NCBI GenBank assembly: GCA_000708525.1
Contig: JMRP01000013.1
Location: forward strand, 1 to 61,382
Length of the DNA stretch: 61,382 nt
Reading direction: 5' to 3'
DNA from: Cyanobium sp. CACIAM 14
GTDB lineage: Bacteria; Cyanobacteriota; Cyanobacteriia; PCC-6307; Cyanobiaceae
The notes under the pieces were generated by a model, which was not told the origin of the DNA, searched no databases, and was given only the letters and a program-made list of their open reading frames with translations. Positions 17,909 through 30,739 of the stretch are shown here, piece after piece (position 1 is the stretch's first letter; each line of letters begins with the position of its first letter). A program made the translations under genes and the position numbers.

Positions 17909-19052
17909 GGCGCCGGTAGCGGTGGTAGGCCGCACAGGCCCCCTCGGAGGACACCATCGGCGCCCCCAGAGGATGCTCCGGCGTGCAGCCCATGCCGAAG
18001 GCCGGGCAGTCCATCGGGCTGGCCCGCCCCTGCAGGATCCGGCCACTGATGCAGACCTCCTTCGGCGCAGAGGCCGGCCGTTGCCGGCCCCCCCCGGCCT
18101 CGACGGGCCCATCGGTCTCCGCCGCCTCCGGGAAACGCCGGCGGGCGTCCAGGTCGCGGTAACGGGCCCGCAGTGCCAGGCCGCCGGCCGGGATGACGCC
18201 GAAGCCCCGCCAGGGCCTGTCCACCACCTCGAACACCGACGCCATCAGGGCTCGGGCGGCCGGGTTGCCCTCCGGACGCACCACCCGGCCGTAGGCATTG
18301 GCGAGGCGCCCCTCGCCCCGCTCCAGCTGCCGCACGCAGGCCAGCAGCCCACGCAGCAGTTCCACGGGCTCGAAGCCGCTCACCACCACCGGCACCCGGT
18401 GCCGCTCCACGAGCTCCAGGAGTTCCGCCGTCCCCATCACGGCGCTCACGTGCCCGGCCGCCAGAAACCCCTGGACCTCATTTCCTTCGGCGCTGAGGAT
18501 CGCCTCCATGGCGGGGGGCACCCGCACGTGGGCCACCAGAAGCGAGAGATTGGTGGCGCCGGCGGCCATGGCCTGGCGGACCAGCAGCGCCGTGGCGGGG
18601 GCGGTGGTCTCGAAGCCCACCGCCAGGAACACCACCTGGCGGTCGGGATGGCGCAGGGCGAGGGCCAGGGCTTCCAGGGGAGAGGTGATCAGGCGCACGT
18701 CCCCCCCGGCCGCCCGCACCCCCAGCAGGTCGCGCGTACCATCGCCGCTGGCCCCGTCACCGCCGGCGCTGCCCGGCACCCGCAGCATGTCGCCGTAGGA
18801 GCAGAGGATCACCTCCGGCCGGCGGGCCAGGGCCTGGGCGGCATCGAGGGTGGCGGCCGGCGTCACGCACACGGGGCAGCCGGGCCCGTGGATGAGCCGC
18901 AGGCCTGGCGGCAGCAGCTGGTCGAGGCCCCAGCGCACGATGGCGTGGGTCTGGCCGCCGCACACCTCCATCAGGGTCCAGGGCCGGGTGGTGATCGCGG
19001 CCAGTTCGGCCGCCAGTTCCCCGACCTCGGCCACGGCCAGTGCCTGATTCAC
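17901..19052 (-). CDS. hypD: Hydrogenase maturation protein HypD
   Basis: 383 residues from a GTG sharing GTGA with the stop of the preceding gene. HypD carries a 4Fe-4S cluster and, with HypC, is the scaffold on which Fe(CN)2CO is assembled. Visible are MEVCGGQTHAIVRWG, IHGPGCPVCVTP, GFETTAPATA, AGHVSAVMG, and the C-terminal cysteine set in KEVCISGRILQGRASPMDCP, FGMGCTP and SEGACAAYHRY. A Gly/Asp-rich insertion (GSAGGDGASGDGTRD) lies near residues 94-108. Overlaps both neighbours. Confidence 0.95.
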   Translation of the reverse strand: MNQALAVAEVGELAAELAAITTRPWTLMEVCGGQTHAIVRWGLDQLLPPGLRLIHGPGCPVCVTPAATLDAAQALARRPEVILCSYGDMLRVPGSAGGDGASGDGTRDLLGVRAAGGDVRLITSPLEALALALRHPDRQVVFLAVGFETTAPATALLVRQAMAAGATNLSLLVAHVRVPPAMEAILSAEGNEVQGFLAAGHVSAVMGTAELLELVERHRVPVVVSGFEPVELLRGLLACVRQLERGEGRLANAYGRVVRPEGNPAARALMASVFEVVDRPWRGFGVIPAGGLALRARYRDLDARRRFPEAAETDGPVEAGGGRQRPASAPKEVCISGRILQGRASPMDCPAFGMGCTPEHPLGAPMVSSEGACAAYHRYRRRG

Positions 19053-20079
19053 CACGGCCCCGGCGCCGCGGCGGCCTCGGCGGGGTGGAAGGTCTGCAGG
19101 ATGCGCATGTACTGGGAGCGCTCGTAGTCGCTCGGATCGGGACAGCGCTGCTGACTCATGCAGCCGATCAGCTCCCGGGCCGTGGCGTGCTCGTGCTCCA
19201 GCAGCCAGCGGCTGAGCTCGTCCTCGATCCCGGCCAGCCGGTCCGGACCGTGGCGCAGCAGGGCGGCCACCACCTGGGTGATGGCGGCGCCGGCCATCAG
19301 CAGGCGCACCACGTCGGTGCCGCGATGGACCCCGCCGGTGGCCGCCAGATCGAGCGGGTGTCGGCCATGGAGCAGGGCGATCCAGCGCAGGGGCAGCCGC
19401 AGGTCGTGGGGGGTGGACAGCAGCAGGTTGGGCCGCAGCTCCAGGGTCTCGATGTCGATGTCGGGCTGATAGAAGCGGTTGAAGAGCACCAGTCCATCGG
19501 CGCCGGCGGTCGCCAGGCGCCGGGCCATGGCACTGAAGTTGGTGAAGAAGGGTCCGAGCTTCACCGCCAGGGGCAGGCGCACCTCGGCGCGCACCTCCCC
19601 CACGATCTCCAGCACCTGGTTCTCGATCGCCTCGCTGGAGAGGTGCGGATCGGTGGGGACCGAATAGATGTTGAGCTCCAGGGCGCTGGCGCCGGCCTCC
19701 TCCAGGCGCCGGGCCACCTGCACCCACTGGCCGGGGCGGGCGCCGTTGAGGCTGGCGATCACCGGCACCGACAGCCGGCTCCTGGCCTGCTCGAGGTGAC
19801 GCAGGTAGAGATCGTGCCCCACGTGGAAGATCGAGGGTTCCGGGAAGTAACTGAGCGCCTCCCCGTAGCTCTCGGCCCCCTGCAGGGTCACGCGGTGCAG
19901 CTCCAGCTGGTCGTGCTCGATCTGCTCCTCGAACAGGGAATGCAGCACCACGGCGGCAGCGCCGGCCGCCTCCAGCCGCAGCAGCTGGTCGATGTCCTCG
20001 CTGAGGGGGGCGGCGGCTCCCACCACCAGGGGGCTGCGCAGCTCCAGACCCAGATAGGTGACGGACAGGTCGGGAGAGC

Positions 20080-20083
<4 letters not shown>
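19049..20083 (-). CDS. Dihydroorotate dehydrogenase-like FMN protein linked to nifJ
   Basis: 344 residues with a TIM-barrel of the DHODH/PreA type: VTYLGLELRSPLVVGAAAPL at the start, VIASLNGARPGQWVQVARRL, ALELNIYS, LPLAVKLGPFFTNFSAMARR, ADGLVLFNRFYQPDID, and ATGGVHRGTDVVRLLMAGA near the phosphate-binding end. It lacks an obvious DHODH active-site loop, so a role in pyrimidine synthesis is doubtful. It overlaps nifJ by 4 bases (ATGA) and has GGAGG before its start. I infer a redox role alongside pyruvate oxidation. Confidence 0.85.
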
Positions 20084-23726
<3,643 letters not shown>

Positions 23727-23730
<4 letters not shown>

Positions 23731-23972
23731 GGCCGATCATCCTCGACGAGGCTGAGGGCCAGCCCCACGTGCACCAGCACCCGATCCCCCACCGCCGCCT
23801 CGGGAAGGCAGGCCAGGCTCACCTGCTGTCGCACGCCGCCGAAGTCCACCTCGGCCAGGCGCCAGAGGGGATCGCCGGGAGGATCGGGATCCCCCGGCAC
23901 CACGGGCTCAGCCGCACCGCCCGGGGTCAGCGTGAGGATCCGCAGGATGCGGCCGGGGATGGCCAGGCACAT
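23727..23972 (-). CDS. hypC: Hydrogenase assembly chaperone HypC
   Basis: 81 residues beginning MCLAIPGRILRI; the N-terminal Cys after Met is the essential iron-binding residue of HypC/HupF. The usual A-E-V-D-F-G-G element (AEVDFGGVRQQVSL) and GDRVLVHVGLALSLV are present. HypC carries the Fe(CN)2CO unit between HypD and the large subunit HoxH. Overlaps nifJ by ATGA and is probably the first gene of the hypC-nifJ-DHOD-hypD-hypE transcript. Confidence 0.95.
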
Positions 23973-24004
23973 GGAAACCGCCGGCAGGGGACGCTTCCCC
24001 CTTG

Positions 24005-24010
24005 CTTATA
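24005..24010 (-). promoter_or_regulatory. Possible -10 element ahead of hypC
   Basis: Read on the minus strand, the sequence is CTATAAGC about 33 bases before the hypC ATG, so TATAAG could be a -10 hexamer. No convincing -35 is seen at the right distance. Evidence is only base composition and position. Confidence 0.3.
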
Positions 24011-24145
24011 GGCAGACCTGGCGGAACAGCCCAGCCGCGCCCCGAGAGGCAGGAAGCACCGGCCGCCCCGGCAGGGGCAGGGCCAAGGCGTCACACCCGC
24101 CATGGCCGCGGGGATCCCCCGGGTCAGTCACGGGTCAGTCAGGTG

Positions 24146-24613
24146 TCAGTCGCGTTCGTACTTCATTCCCTTGGACTTCCTGGCGGGGTATGGAGAGCCG
24201 GGATATGGATAGCCAGGGTAGGAATACACAGGGTACGGAACAGCCTTGCCTGTGGGATCAAGGTAGAGATTTCGATAGCGGGGAACATAGACGTTCTCGT
24301 ACCAGTCGTCGCGCACGAAATACACCGGACGTCCGCAGGCCCCATAGCGGGCGCAGTGCTTGGCCCAGTTCCTGGCATGGCCGGGAGGAACCCGCAGGTA
24401 GATGGGCTGCCCGACGCTGCCCCAGGGCCTCTCGACGATCACCGGCTGGGTGTAGAGCAGCTGCGGCGAAGGGAACCCGGGGCCCAGATTCAGCTGCCCA
24501 TAGAAGCCGGGCTGGCCCATCTGGATGGAAACGCCCACCTGGGCGCGGGCCGGAGCGATCGCCAGAGGCACCAGCAGCAGAGGGGCCAGCAGGAGCGGAA
24601 GCGAAACCTTCAT
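24146..24613 (-). CDS. Exported protein of unknown function between hypF and hypC
   Basis: 155 residues from the ATG giving MKVSLPLLLAPLLLVPLAIA, a signal peptide cleaved near ARAQ. The mature part has YLRVPPGHARNWAKHC, YGACGRPVYFVRDDWYENVY and a Tyr/Pro/Gly-rich tail (PYPVYSYPGYPYPG). The PPGHAxNWxKHC...C-G-x-PVYFV pattern matches an uncharacterised periplasmic family common in Proteobacteria, which suggests transfer. Two cysteines could form a disulfide. Its place in the hyp run may be coincidental. Confidence 0.75.
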   Translation of the reverse strand: MKVSLPLLLAPLLLVPLAIAPARAQVGVSIQMGQPGFYGQLNLGPGFPSPQLLYTQPVIVERPWGSVGQPIYLRVPPGHARNWAKHCARYGACGRPVYFVRDDWYENVYVPRYRNLYLDPTGKAVPYPVYSYPGYPYPGSPYPARKSKGMKYERD

Positions 24614-24773
24614 CACGAAGCGATTCCGGAACGTCGACGGAACAAGGGGGTTCTCCAGGGACCCGCCAACGCCTGCCTCCCCTGGGCTGGGCGGTGGCTC
24701 AGGGTCGGTCATGGCACGGGGGACATCGCCATCCTGACGTGTCTTCTGCGTGGCGGTCGCGGATCGCCGTCCG

Positions 24774-27302
24774 TCAACGCTCCCCGTCGCCTGCGTCCGC
24801 CCACCTGGCTCCCAGCCTCTGCTGCGCCGCGCGCACCTGCCCCACGGCCAGGCCGCCGTCATTGCAGGGCACCGCGGTCGACCAGAACGGTCTGAGGCCT
24901 CGCCGACGCAGCGCGCCGATCGCAGCCTCCAGCAACAGGCGGTTCTGGAAACAGCCTCCCGCCAGGGCGACGGCGGAGCCTCGGCTGCCCCCGCAGGCCA
25001 GCCACGCCGTCTCCGCCAGGGTCTCGGCGAGGGACTGGTGGAACCGGGCGGCACAGACCTCCGGGGCCGTACCGGCCGCGATGGCCTCCAGCAGGGAGGC
25101 CAGCAGCGGTGCCCAGTCGAGCCAGCCCAGCGTGGGCTCCTCCCCGCCATGGAGGTGGGGGGTGCCCCGCCCCTCACCGGGCAGCGCGCCGGCCAGGAGG
25201 GGGAGAGGCCAGGGGGCACGCTCCGGCCCCGCCAGGGAAGGGACCGACACCCGGGCGGCGGCCCCTTGCAGCCGCAGGCCCCCTTCCCCCTCGTAGCTCA
25301 TCCTCTGCACCAGGCCCAGCAGGGAAGCGACCGCATCGAACAGTCGCCCCATGCTGGAACTCCACGGGCTGTTGCAGCCCCCCTCCAGCGCCTGCAGCAG
25401 CAGATTCCGGTCCCCTGGCGGGAAGGCCGCCCGGGTGTGATGGGCGCCCGGATGCGCCAGCGCGTCCCGGCCGGCCGCAGCCAGCAGCCCCAGGGCCGCC
25501 CGACGGGGCTCCTCCATGGCCCGCTCGCCACCGGGCAGCGGGAAGGGGCTCAGGGCCACCAGTCGCTCCGCGCCGGAAGCTCCGACCCGCAGCAGTTCAC
25601 CTCCCCACAGCCCCGCGGGACGGCCGGCTCCGGTCGCTCCTCCCGGCGGCGGCGCGTACCCCAGTCCGTCCCAGGTGAAGGCGAGCAGGGGGGGAGCCAG
25701 GCCATGCTCCGCCAGCACCGCCAGGGCATGGGCCAGGTGGTGGGGCACGCACTGGCGGGGCCAGGGCTGGGAGCCGGCGAGCTGATGGCTGAGATACCCG
25801 GGATGGGCATCGCAGGCGATCACGCTCAGGCGATGGCCCCAGCGCCGCCGGATCGCCGCCAGCCCATCCTGCAGCCGGGTGAGCTGCCGCCCGCCGGCCA
25901 GATCGCCCAGATGGGGGGCCAGCCAGAGCCGGCCCTCCATCGCCAGGGCCGGGGCGCACTTGAGATCCCCGCCGAGGGCCACCACGCCACCTGGAACGCC
26001 GGCTGGGGCGCCTCGCGCAGGATCCGGCAAGGACAGTGGCTCGGGGGCATAGCCACGGGCACGGCGCAGCAGGGTCGGGCGACGGTCGATCACCTGCAGC
26101 ACCGAATCGTCCAGGGGCCTGGCGATGGGGCGATCGTGCACCAGGAAGCTGTCGGCGATGGGATGGGGGGCGGACGCTCCCAGCCGCTGCACGGCCTCGC
26201 GGGGATCGATGCACAGAGGTTCGCCAGTGGGGTTGCCGCTGGTGGCCACCAGGGGGCGCCCGAAGGCGCGTACCAGCAGGTGGTGGAGGGGCGAAGCGGG
26301 CAGCATCGCCCCGAGGCCGGGGCTGCCGGGGGCCACCCCCGGCAGGGCGTCCGCGGCCTCCCGGCGACGACGCAGCAGCACGATCGGCGCGGCGGGATCC
26401 TCCAGGGCCCGGCACTCGTCCGCATCGATGTGGCAGAAGCCTTCCATGCTGGCGGCGTCCGCCACCAGCAGGGCGAAAGGTCTGGCGGGCCGCCGCTTGC
26501 GGCGTCGCAGGCGGGAGACGGCGACGGGGTTGGTCGCATCCACCAGCAGCTGGAAGCCCCCCACCCCCTGGAGCGCCAGGATCTCCCCGGCGTCGAGGCG
26601 TCGGCAGCAGGCCTGGAGGAGGGCGGCGGTCCCTTCCCCGCAGGCCGCACCGCTGCCCGGCAGCACCGCGCCGTCGGCATCCCATAGAGCCAGCCGTGGC
26701 CCGCAGCACGGGCAGGCTGTGGTCTCGGCGTGGAAGCGGCGATCGGCCGGGTCCTCGAACTCCCGGAGGCAGGCCGGGCAGAGCGGGAAGGCCGCCAGGG
26801 TGGTGTGGGCCCGGAGGTAGGGCTCGGCCGTGGCGATGCTGAAGCGCGGGCCGCAGTCGCAGCAGCTGATGAAGGGATAGCCCCAGCGACGATCGGCCGG
26901 ATCCGCCAGTTCGGCCAGGCAGGCGCGGCAGGGGGCCCGATCCGCCGCCAGGGCCGTGGCCAGAAGGCCGATGCCGCAGGGCTCCGCCCCGCCGGCCAGG
27001 ATCCGCACCCCGGCCGGCCGTGCCTCCCCCTCTCCTCCCGCGACGGGCAGCCAGTGGGGCTCGAGCGGCTCGAGGCGGGCACGGGGCGGCAACTGCCGGG
27101 GAAGACTGCGCAGGAAGTCCTCCAGGGCGGCACGGTCTCCCTCCAGCTCCAGCCGCACGCCACCGGCCCTGTTCTCCACCACGCCCCACAGGCCCCGGCC
27201 GACCGCCAGCCGATGCACCAGGGGTCGGAAGCCCACCCCCTGCACCACGCCCCGGCACACCAGACGCAACCTGGCCGGCCCGCCCGGCGACGGACCGGTC
27301 AC
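24774..27302 (-). CDS. hypF: Carbamoyltransferase HypF
   Basis: 842 residues, longer than the usual 750-800, from a GTG overlapping the hypB stop (GTGA). HypF makes the carbamoyl group from carbamoyl phosphate and ATP for transfer to HypE. Domains in order: acylphosphatase (RLRLVCRGVVQGVGFRPLVH, 11-30), two zinc fingers (CRACLAELADP...CCDC and CPACLREFEDP...CPCC), a YrdC-like domain (KRRPARPFALLVAD, VATSGNPTGEPLC), and a Kae1-like domain (ACDAHPGYLSHQLA, QCVPHHLAHALAVLAEHG, ALAGGCFQNRLLLE). All the expected motifs are seen. Confidence 0.95.
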   Translation of the reverse strand: MTGPSPGGPARLRLVCRGVVQGVGFRPLVHRLAVGRGLWGVVENRAGGVRLELEGDRAALEDFLRSLPRQLPPRARLEPLEPHWLPVAGGEGEARPAGVRILAGGAEPCGIGLLATALAADRAPCRACLAELADPADRRWGYPFISCCDCGPRFSIATAEPYLRAHTTLAAFPLCPACLREFEDPADRRFHAETTACPCCGPRLALWDADGAVLPGSGAACGEGTAALLQACCRRLDAGEILALQGVGGFQLLVDATNPVAVSRLRRRKRRPARPFALLVADAASMEGFCHIDADECRALEDPAAPIVLLRRRREAADALPGVAPGSPGLGAMLPASPLHHLLVRAFGRPLVATSGNPTGEPLCIDPREAVQRLGASAPHPIADSFLVHDRPIARPLDDSVLQVIDRRPTLLRRARGYAPEPLSLPDPARGAPAGVPGGVVALGGDLKCAPALAMEGRLWLAPHLGDLAGGRQLTRLQDGLAAIRRRWGHRLSVIACDAHPGYLSHQLAGSQPWPRQCVPHHLAHALAVLAEHGLAPPLLAFTWDGLGYAPPPGGATGAGRPAGLWGGELLRVGASGAERLVALSPFPLPGGERAMEEPRRAALGLLAAAGRDALAHPGAHHTRAAFPPGDRNLLLQALEGGCNSPWSSSMGRLFDAVASLLGLVQRMSYEGEGGLRLQGAAARVSVPSLAGPERAPWPLPLLAGALPGEGRGTPHLHGGEEPTLGWLDWAPLLASLLEAIAAGTAPEVCAARFHQSLAETLAETAWLACGGSRGSAVALAGGCFQNRLLLEAAIGALRRRGLRPFWSTAVPCNDGGLAVGQVRAAQQRLGARWADAGDGER

Positions 27303-28063
27303 ACCGGGGCAGGCTGACGCTCCGCAGCGAGGGCCGCCAGCAACCCATCGATGCCGGCCCCCGTGCGGGCGGAGACCTCCACGATCCGGGCGTGCGGAGC
27401 CACACGGGCGACGTGACGTCGTGCCAGGGGACCGTCGAAGCCGCAGGCCTCCGACAGATCGACCTTGCTGATCACCACCAGGTCGGCGCTGTGGAACAGG
27501 GCCGGGTACTTGAGCGGCTTGTCCTCTCCCTCGGTGACCGAGAGAAGCACCAGCCGCTGGCTCTCACCCAGGTCGAAGGCCGCAGGGCAGACGAGATTGC
27601 CCACGTTCTCGATCACCAGCAGATCGAGATGGTCCAGGGGATAGCCCTGGTGCTCGAGGTCGTGGAGGGCCCGGTGCACCATCGCCGCCTCCAGGTGGCA
27701 GGCCTGGCCCGTGGTGATCTGGACGGCAGGCACGCCGCTGGCCCGGAGGCGACGGGCGTCATTGTCGGTGGCCAGATCACCCACGATCACCGCCATCCGG
27801 GAGGGGGTCCCGGCCGGGGCTGCCGCCAACTCCCGGGCCAGCCGTTCCAGCAGCGCGGTCTTGCCGGAACCGGGTGAGGAGAGCAGATTGATCACCCGCA
27901 CCCCGGCGGCGCTGAACAGATCCCGGTTGGCCGCCGCCCGGGCGTCGTTGTGAACCAGGAGCTTCTGGCCCACCGCGAGGTGCCTCGGCACGCCGCCGGC
28001 CTGCGTGGCGGATGCGGCGGAGGCAGGGGTTGGCGGCTGGCCGCAGTTGCAGTCGTGACACAT
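27299..28063 (-). CDS. hypB: Hydrogenase nickel incorporation GTPase HypB
   Basis: 254 residues from the ATG giving MCHDCNCGQPP, the N-terminal CxxCxC nickel site typical of HypB; a start 30 bases upstream is less likely. The SIMIBI GTPase motifs follow: SSPGSGKTALLERLA (P-loop), VGDLATDNDARRL, TGQACHLEAAMV (metal-binding Cys/His), VIENVGNLVCPAAFDLGE, and SKVDLSEACGFD. HypB works with HypA to load Ni into HoxH. There is no poly-His stretch, so nickel storage is unlikely. Confidence 0.95.
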   Translation of the reverse strand: MCHDCNCGQPPTPASAASATQAGGVPRHLAVGQKLLVHNDARAAANRDLFSAAGVRVINLLSSPGSGKTALLERLARELAAAPAGTPSRMAVIVGDLATDNDARRLRASGVPAVQITTGQACHLEAAMVHRALHDLEHQGYPLDHLDLLVIENVGNLVCPAAFDLGESQRLVLLSVTEGEDKPLKYPALFHSADLVVISKVDLSEACGFDGPLARRHVARVAPHARIVEVSARTGAGIDGLLAALAAERQPAPV

Positions 28064-28112
28064 CGCAGGAGCACCCCGAACGGAGCGCAGCACGGAACGT
28101 CGGCACAGAAAG

Positions 28113-28161
28113 CCCCACCGGAGCAGGGCCAGCCCGCAGGCTAGGCAAGGCTCCGGTGGGG
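28113..28161 (-). terminator. Strong hairpin between the barrel-protein gene and hypB
   Basis: A 12-base perfect inverted repeat, ccccaccggagc (28113-28124) and gctccggtgggg (28150-28161), encloses a 25-base loop. On the minus strand it lies just after the barrel-protein stop and is followed by CTTTCT, a weak U tract. It could end the upstream message or partly attenuate hypB. Confidence 0.5.
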
Positions 28162-28179
28162 GCAGGGTTCAGGCCGGGT

Positions 28180-29295
28180 TCACCAGAGGCCCCGGATCGG
28201 AGCTGGAGCCGGTTCGGGCTGGGGCATCGGTATCGGGGCCGGCGAGGGTTCCACGGTGGGCACGGGTTCCGGCTTCGGCGCAGGCGCCGCAGCGTGCGAT
28301 CCGAAGCGGTAGCGGAAGCCGACCTTGCCTCCCCAGCTGTTGAAGGAATCGAAACGCAGGTTTTCGGTGCTGTAACCACCGGTCCCCTGATAGACCCCCT
28401 CAAGATAGAGATCCGTGTTGTAACTCATGGCGTAGGAGATACCCGCCTTGGCTTGCCAGCCAAACAACCCCTTGTTGACACTGTTGGTGGGGACGCCGTT
28501 GAGAGCGAAACTCGGCGTGCTGAGGTTGGAGTAACCAATACCTCCACCGATGTAGGGCGTCCAGCGGCTGTTGTTCTCGAAGTCATAGTAAACACTCAAG
28601 AGCACGTCATTCTTGTTGATGACGCCAGACACATTGTTGGTGAACGGGACGACGCCCAGCAGCCCGAAGCCGATGGGATTCGCGGCACCGACGGCGTTGA
28701 GGCTGGCACGGCTGTAGCCGTAGGTGAGTTCGGTGCGCAGGGCGCCGAAGTCGTAGCCGATACCGACATCGCCCGAGAAACCACCACCCAGATTCAGCTT
28801 GGTGGAGTTGTTGTTAGAGAAGTTAAAGAGAATCGGAGTGAGGAAAGGATTGATCAGCGGGCTTGTGCTGTTGACCGTCTGATCGCTGGGGGTCTGGGCA
28901 CCGGCGCCGATCGTGAGATACCACCCCTTGGCGGAGTAGCCCTCCTTCACCGCAGGCTGGGGATAGGTCTGGGCGACCTCGATGGGGGCGGGTGTGACGG
29001 CAACGGAAGGAGCCGAAGCGGAGCCGGTGGGCTGAGGTTCGCTGGGGCTCAACTGGGGTTCGCTCGACGGCGCCATGGCGACCCGTGGCTCGAGGGCCCC
29101 CTGATCGGGCTGAGCGGGAAGGGTGGCGACGGACTCCACGGCGGCGGGGGAGGCCAGGGGCTCGGAGCGTTCGCCGGGGGCGCGGATCCCGGCCATCGCC
29201 GGAGCGCCGATCAGGAGACCACCCGTGGCCGCAAGACCAAGCCCGCGGAGCAAAGGACTGGAAAACGAAGTGATCATGGGAGCAGACTCATTCAC
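28180..29295 (-). CDS. Outer-membrane beta-barrel protein with a proline-rich tail
   Basis: 371 residues (an ATG at 29277 is the alternative start). A signal peptide (LLRGLGLAATGGLLIGAPAM) is followed by about 85 low-complexity residues rich in Ser, Pro and Glu. Then comes an OmpA-like 8-strand-type barrel: GWYLTIGAGAQTP, GFSGDVGIGYDFGALRTELT, NDVLLSVYYDFENNSRWTPY, IGGGIGYSN, WQAKAGISYAMSYNTDLYLE, SWGGKVGFRYRFG. About 40 residues of Pro-Glu repeats follow, ending IRGLW, whereas barrels normally end at the last aromatic strand. It splits hypA from hypB; no hydrogenase link is known. Confidence 0.8.
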   Translation of the reverse strand: MNESAPMITSFSSPLLRGLGLAATGGLLIGAPAMAGIRAPGERSEPLASPAAVESVATLPAQPDQGALEPRVAMAPSSEPQLSPSEPQPTGSASAPSVAVTPAPIEVAQTYPQPAVKEGYSAKGWYLTIGAGAQTPSDQTVNSTSPLINPFLTPILFNFSNNNSTKLNLGGGFSGDVGIGYDFGALRTELTYGYSRASLNAVGAANPIGFGLLGVVPFTNNVSGVINKNDVLLSVYYDFENNSRWTPYIGGGIGYSNLSTPSFALNGVPTNSVNKGLFGWQAKAGISYAMSYNTDLYLEGVYQGTGGYSTENLRFDSFNSWGGKVGFRYRFGSHAAAPAPKPEPVPTVEPSPAPIPMPQPEPAPAPIRGLW

Positions 29296-29936
29296 ACCAC
29301 ATTTGGTCTAGGGCGCAACGTGAAAAGGCAGTGAATGTCATGGACAGCCGTGGGCGTGGCACAGACACGGCACAACAATGAACCAAAATCGCGGCTTTTT
29401 CTTCACATTTGCTGTCGACTGACAGCGCCTTGGCGGCAAATCCGCATCCCTTTGGCACAGCAGCGTTGGTAGCCATCCGTGAGCCGATGGATCTCTATTG
29501 GCCGAGAAAGAAACGTATCGTCACAGCACGGGGAGGACGGCATCGGCTACATCGTGCCTTGATCGCTCAGCCCCGGGCCCGTGGGAGGGGCCGCGTCAGC
29601 TGGCGTGAGCATGAAATCGCAGGGAACCGAAAGCAAGAACTCCTTGCCCTGACCGATCAACACAAAGGTCGACACGCCGCACAGCAACGGCAAGCCGGAA
29701 GTGTCAGCACTCAGGGCAACCATGTCCAGGGTCTTCATGACTGGGGCCCAGGAGGGAGAGGGAACACCGGACACCCCTGTGGGGTCCAACGAGGCTGGAT
29801 CCGATCCGTGCCGAGGAGCACCCTGCCCTCCTCGGTCCGCAAGCAACCCCACGGGAGCCCGCAAGTCAGCGGCCGGAGCGGATGGCGAGTGCACACCAAG
29901 AGCGCAGGCCTGCCAGACCCGACAGGCCAGCGCCAG
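29296..29936. other. Spacer between the barrel protein and hypA, with one possible small gene
   Basis: About 640 bases, more AT-rich than the surroundings between 29300 and 29500 (for example cggctttttcttcacatttgctg). It should contain the promoter of the barrel-protein gene. The only gene-like frame is listed at 29547-29738; other open frames are shadows. Confidence 0.5.
29547..29738 (-). CDS. Possible small protein, unknown
   Basis: 63 residues from ATG 29738: MKTLDMVALSADTSGLPLLC, then GVSTFVLIGQGKEFLLSVPC, then DFMLTPADAAPPTGPG. The composition is protein-like with two cysteines and few low-complexity residues, and codon third positions look natural. No ribosome binding site is clear, and the frame is open to 29894. 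It could be a real cyanobacterial microprotein or chance. Confidence 0.38.
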   Translation of the reverse strand: MKTLDMVALSADTSGLPLLCGVSTFVLIGQGKEFLLSVPCDFMLTPADAAPPTGPGLSDQGTM

Positions 29937-30278
29937 TCAGGCCAGCTCCAGGGAAACCAGCTGAAGCTCCCTGCCTCGCAGCAGCTCCCGGCTGAGCGCG
30001 CCACAGACCGGGCAGTCACAGCAGCCATCGAGCACCGGGAAGGACTGCCGGCATACGGAGCAGAAACAGGCGGCGGCCACCGCCTCGATCTCCAGCCGGG
30101 AGCCGGCGGCCATCGTGTCCGCCATCACCACGTCGTGGGCGAAGCGCAGGGCCTCGATCTCCACCCCCGCCAGGCTGCCCACCTGCAGGGTGATGCCCTC
30201 GATGCGACGTGCCTGGTGTCGTCTGGCCTGCTCCAGGGCCAGGTCCCGCACGGCCTCCATGAGGCTCAGCTCATGCAT
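29937..30278 (-). CDS. hypA: Hydrogenase nickel chaperone HypA
   Basis: 113 residues starting [20 protein letters not shown]. The N-terminal MHE supplies the nickel-binding His2, and the zinc site CSVC...CPVC follows (CFCSVCRQSFPVLDGCCDCP). It receives HypB's help to place Ni in HoxH. The start lies 13 bases inside the end of hoxW, so it is translated with the hox genes. Confidence 0.95.
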   Translation of the reverse strand: MHELSLMEAVRDLALEQARRHQARRIEGITLQVGSLAGVEIEALRFAHDVVMADTMAAGSRLEIEAVAAACFCSVCRQSFPVLDGCCDCPVCGALSRELLRGRELQLVSLELA

Positions 30279-30739
30279 GGCCCCACCGGGACCGGGCCCT
30301 CAAGCCATCCCCGCAACAGTCGCTGCGCCTGGGGCAGCAGGCGCTGCAGTCGCGGGGAAAACCGCTCGCCGCAGGAGAAGTCAAAGGCCGGCACGAGCAG
30401 TTCGTGAGCCGGCGCCTGGCGTCCGAACAGGAAGCTGGCCATCGCCAGCAGCTCGCCGGGATCGATCCGGTGGCTGTCCCCCTGCCAGCCCCGGGCCGGA
30501 ACCACGGTCCGCAGCAGCGGCCCGCACCCCGCCGGAGCCAGCCAGGCATCGACGACCAGCAGCCGCTCGGCCGCCGCCACGGTCTCTGCGAGCTCCGGAG
30601 TGAGCTGGTGGCACTGCAGCCCGAGGCCCGCCACCAGATGCCAGCCCACCCCGTCATCGCCTCGAAGGGGATTGCCGATGCCGATCAGGAGCGCACCTTC
30701 GCCGGCGCCTTTCCCAGGAGCCGCTGCAGCGGCACTCAT
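30266..30739 (-). CDS. hoxW: Hydrogenase maturation endopeptidase HoxW
   Basis: 157 residues of the HycI/HoxW protease family, which removes the C-terminal peptide of the large subunit once Ni is inserted. The N-terminal [20 protein letters not shown] contains the conserved G-x-G-N-x-L-x-x-D-D with the Ni-sensing Asp; LLVVDAW supplies the second acid, and [12 protein letters not shown] follows later. ATGA overlap with hoxH and 13-base overlap with hypA. Confidence 0.94.
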   Translation of the reverse strand: MSAAAAAPGKGAGEGALLIGIGNPLRGDDGVGWHLVAGLGLQCHQLTPELAETVAAAERLLVVDAWLAPAGCGPLLRTVVPARGWQGDSHRIDPGELLAMASFLFGRQAPAHELLVPAFDFSCGERFSPRLQRLLPQAQRLLRGWLEGPVPVGPCMS

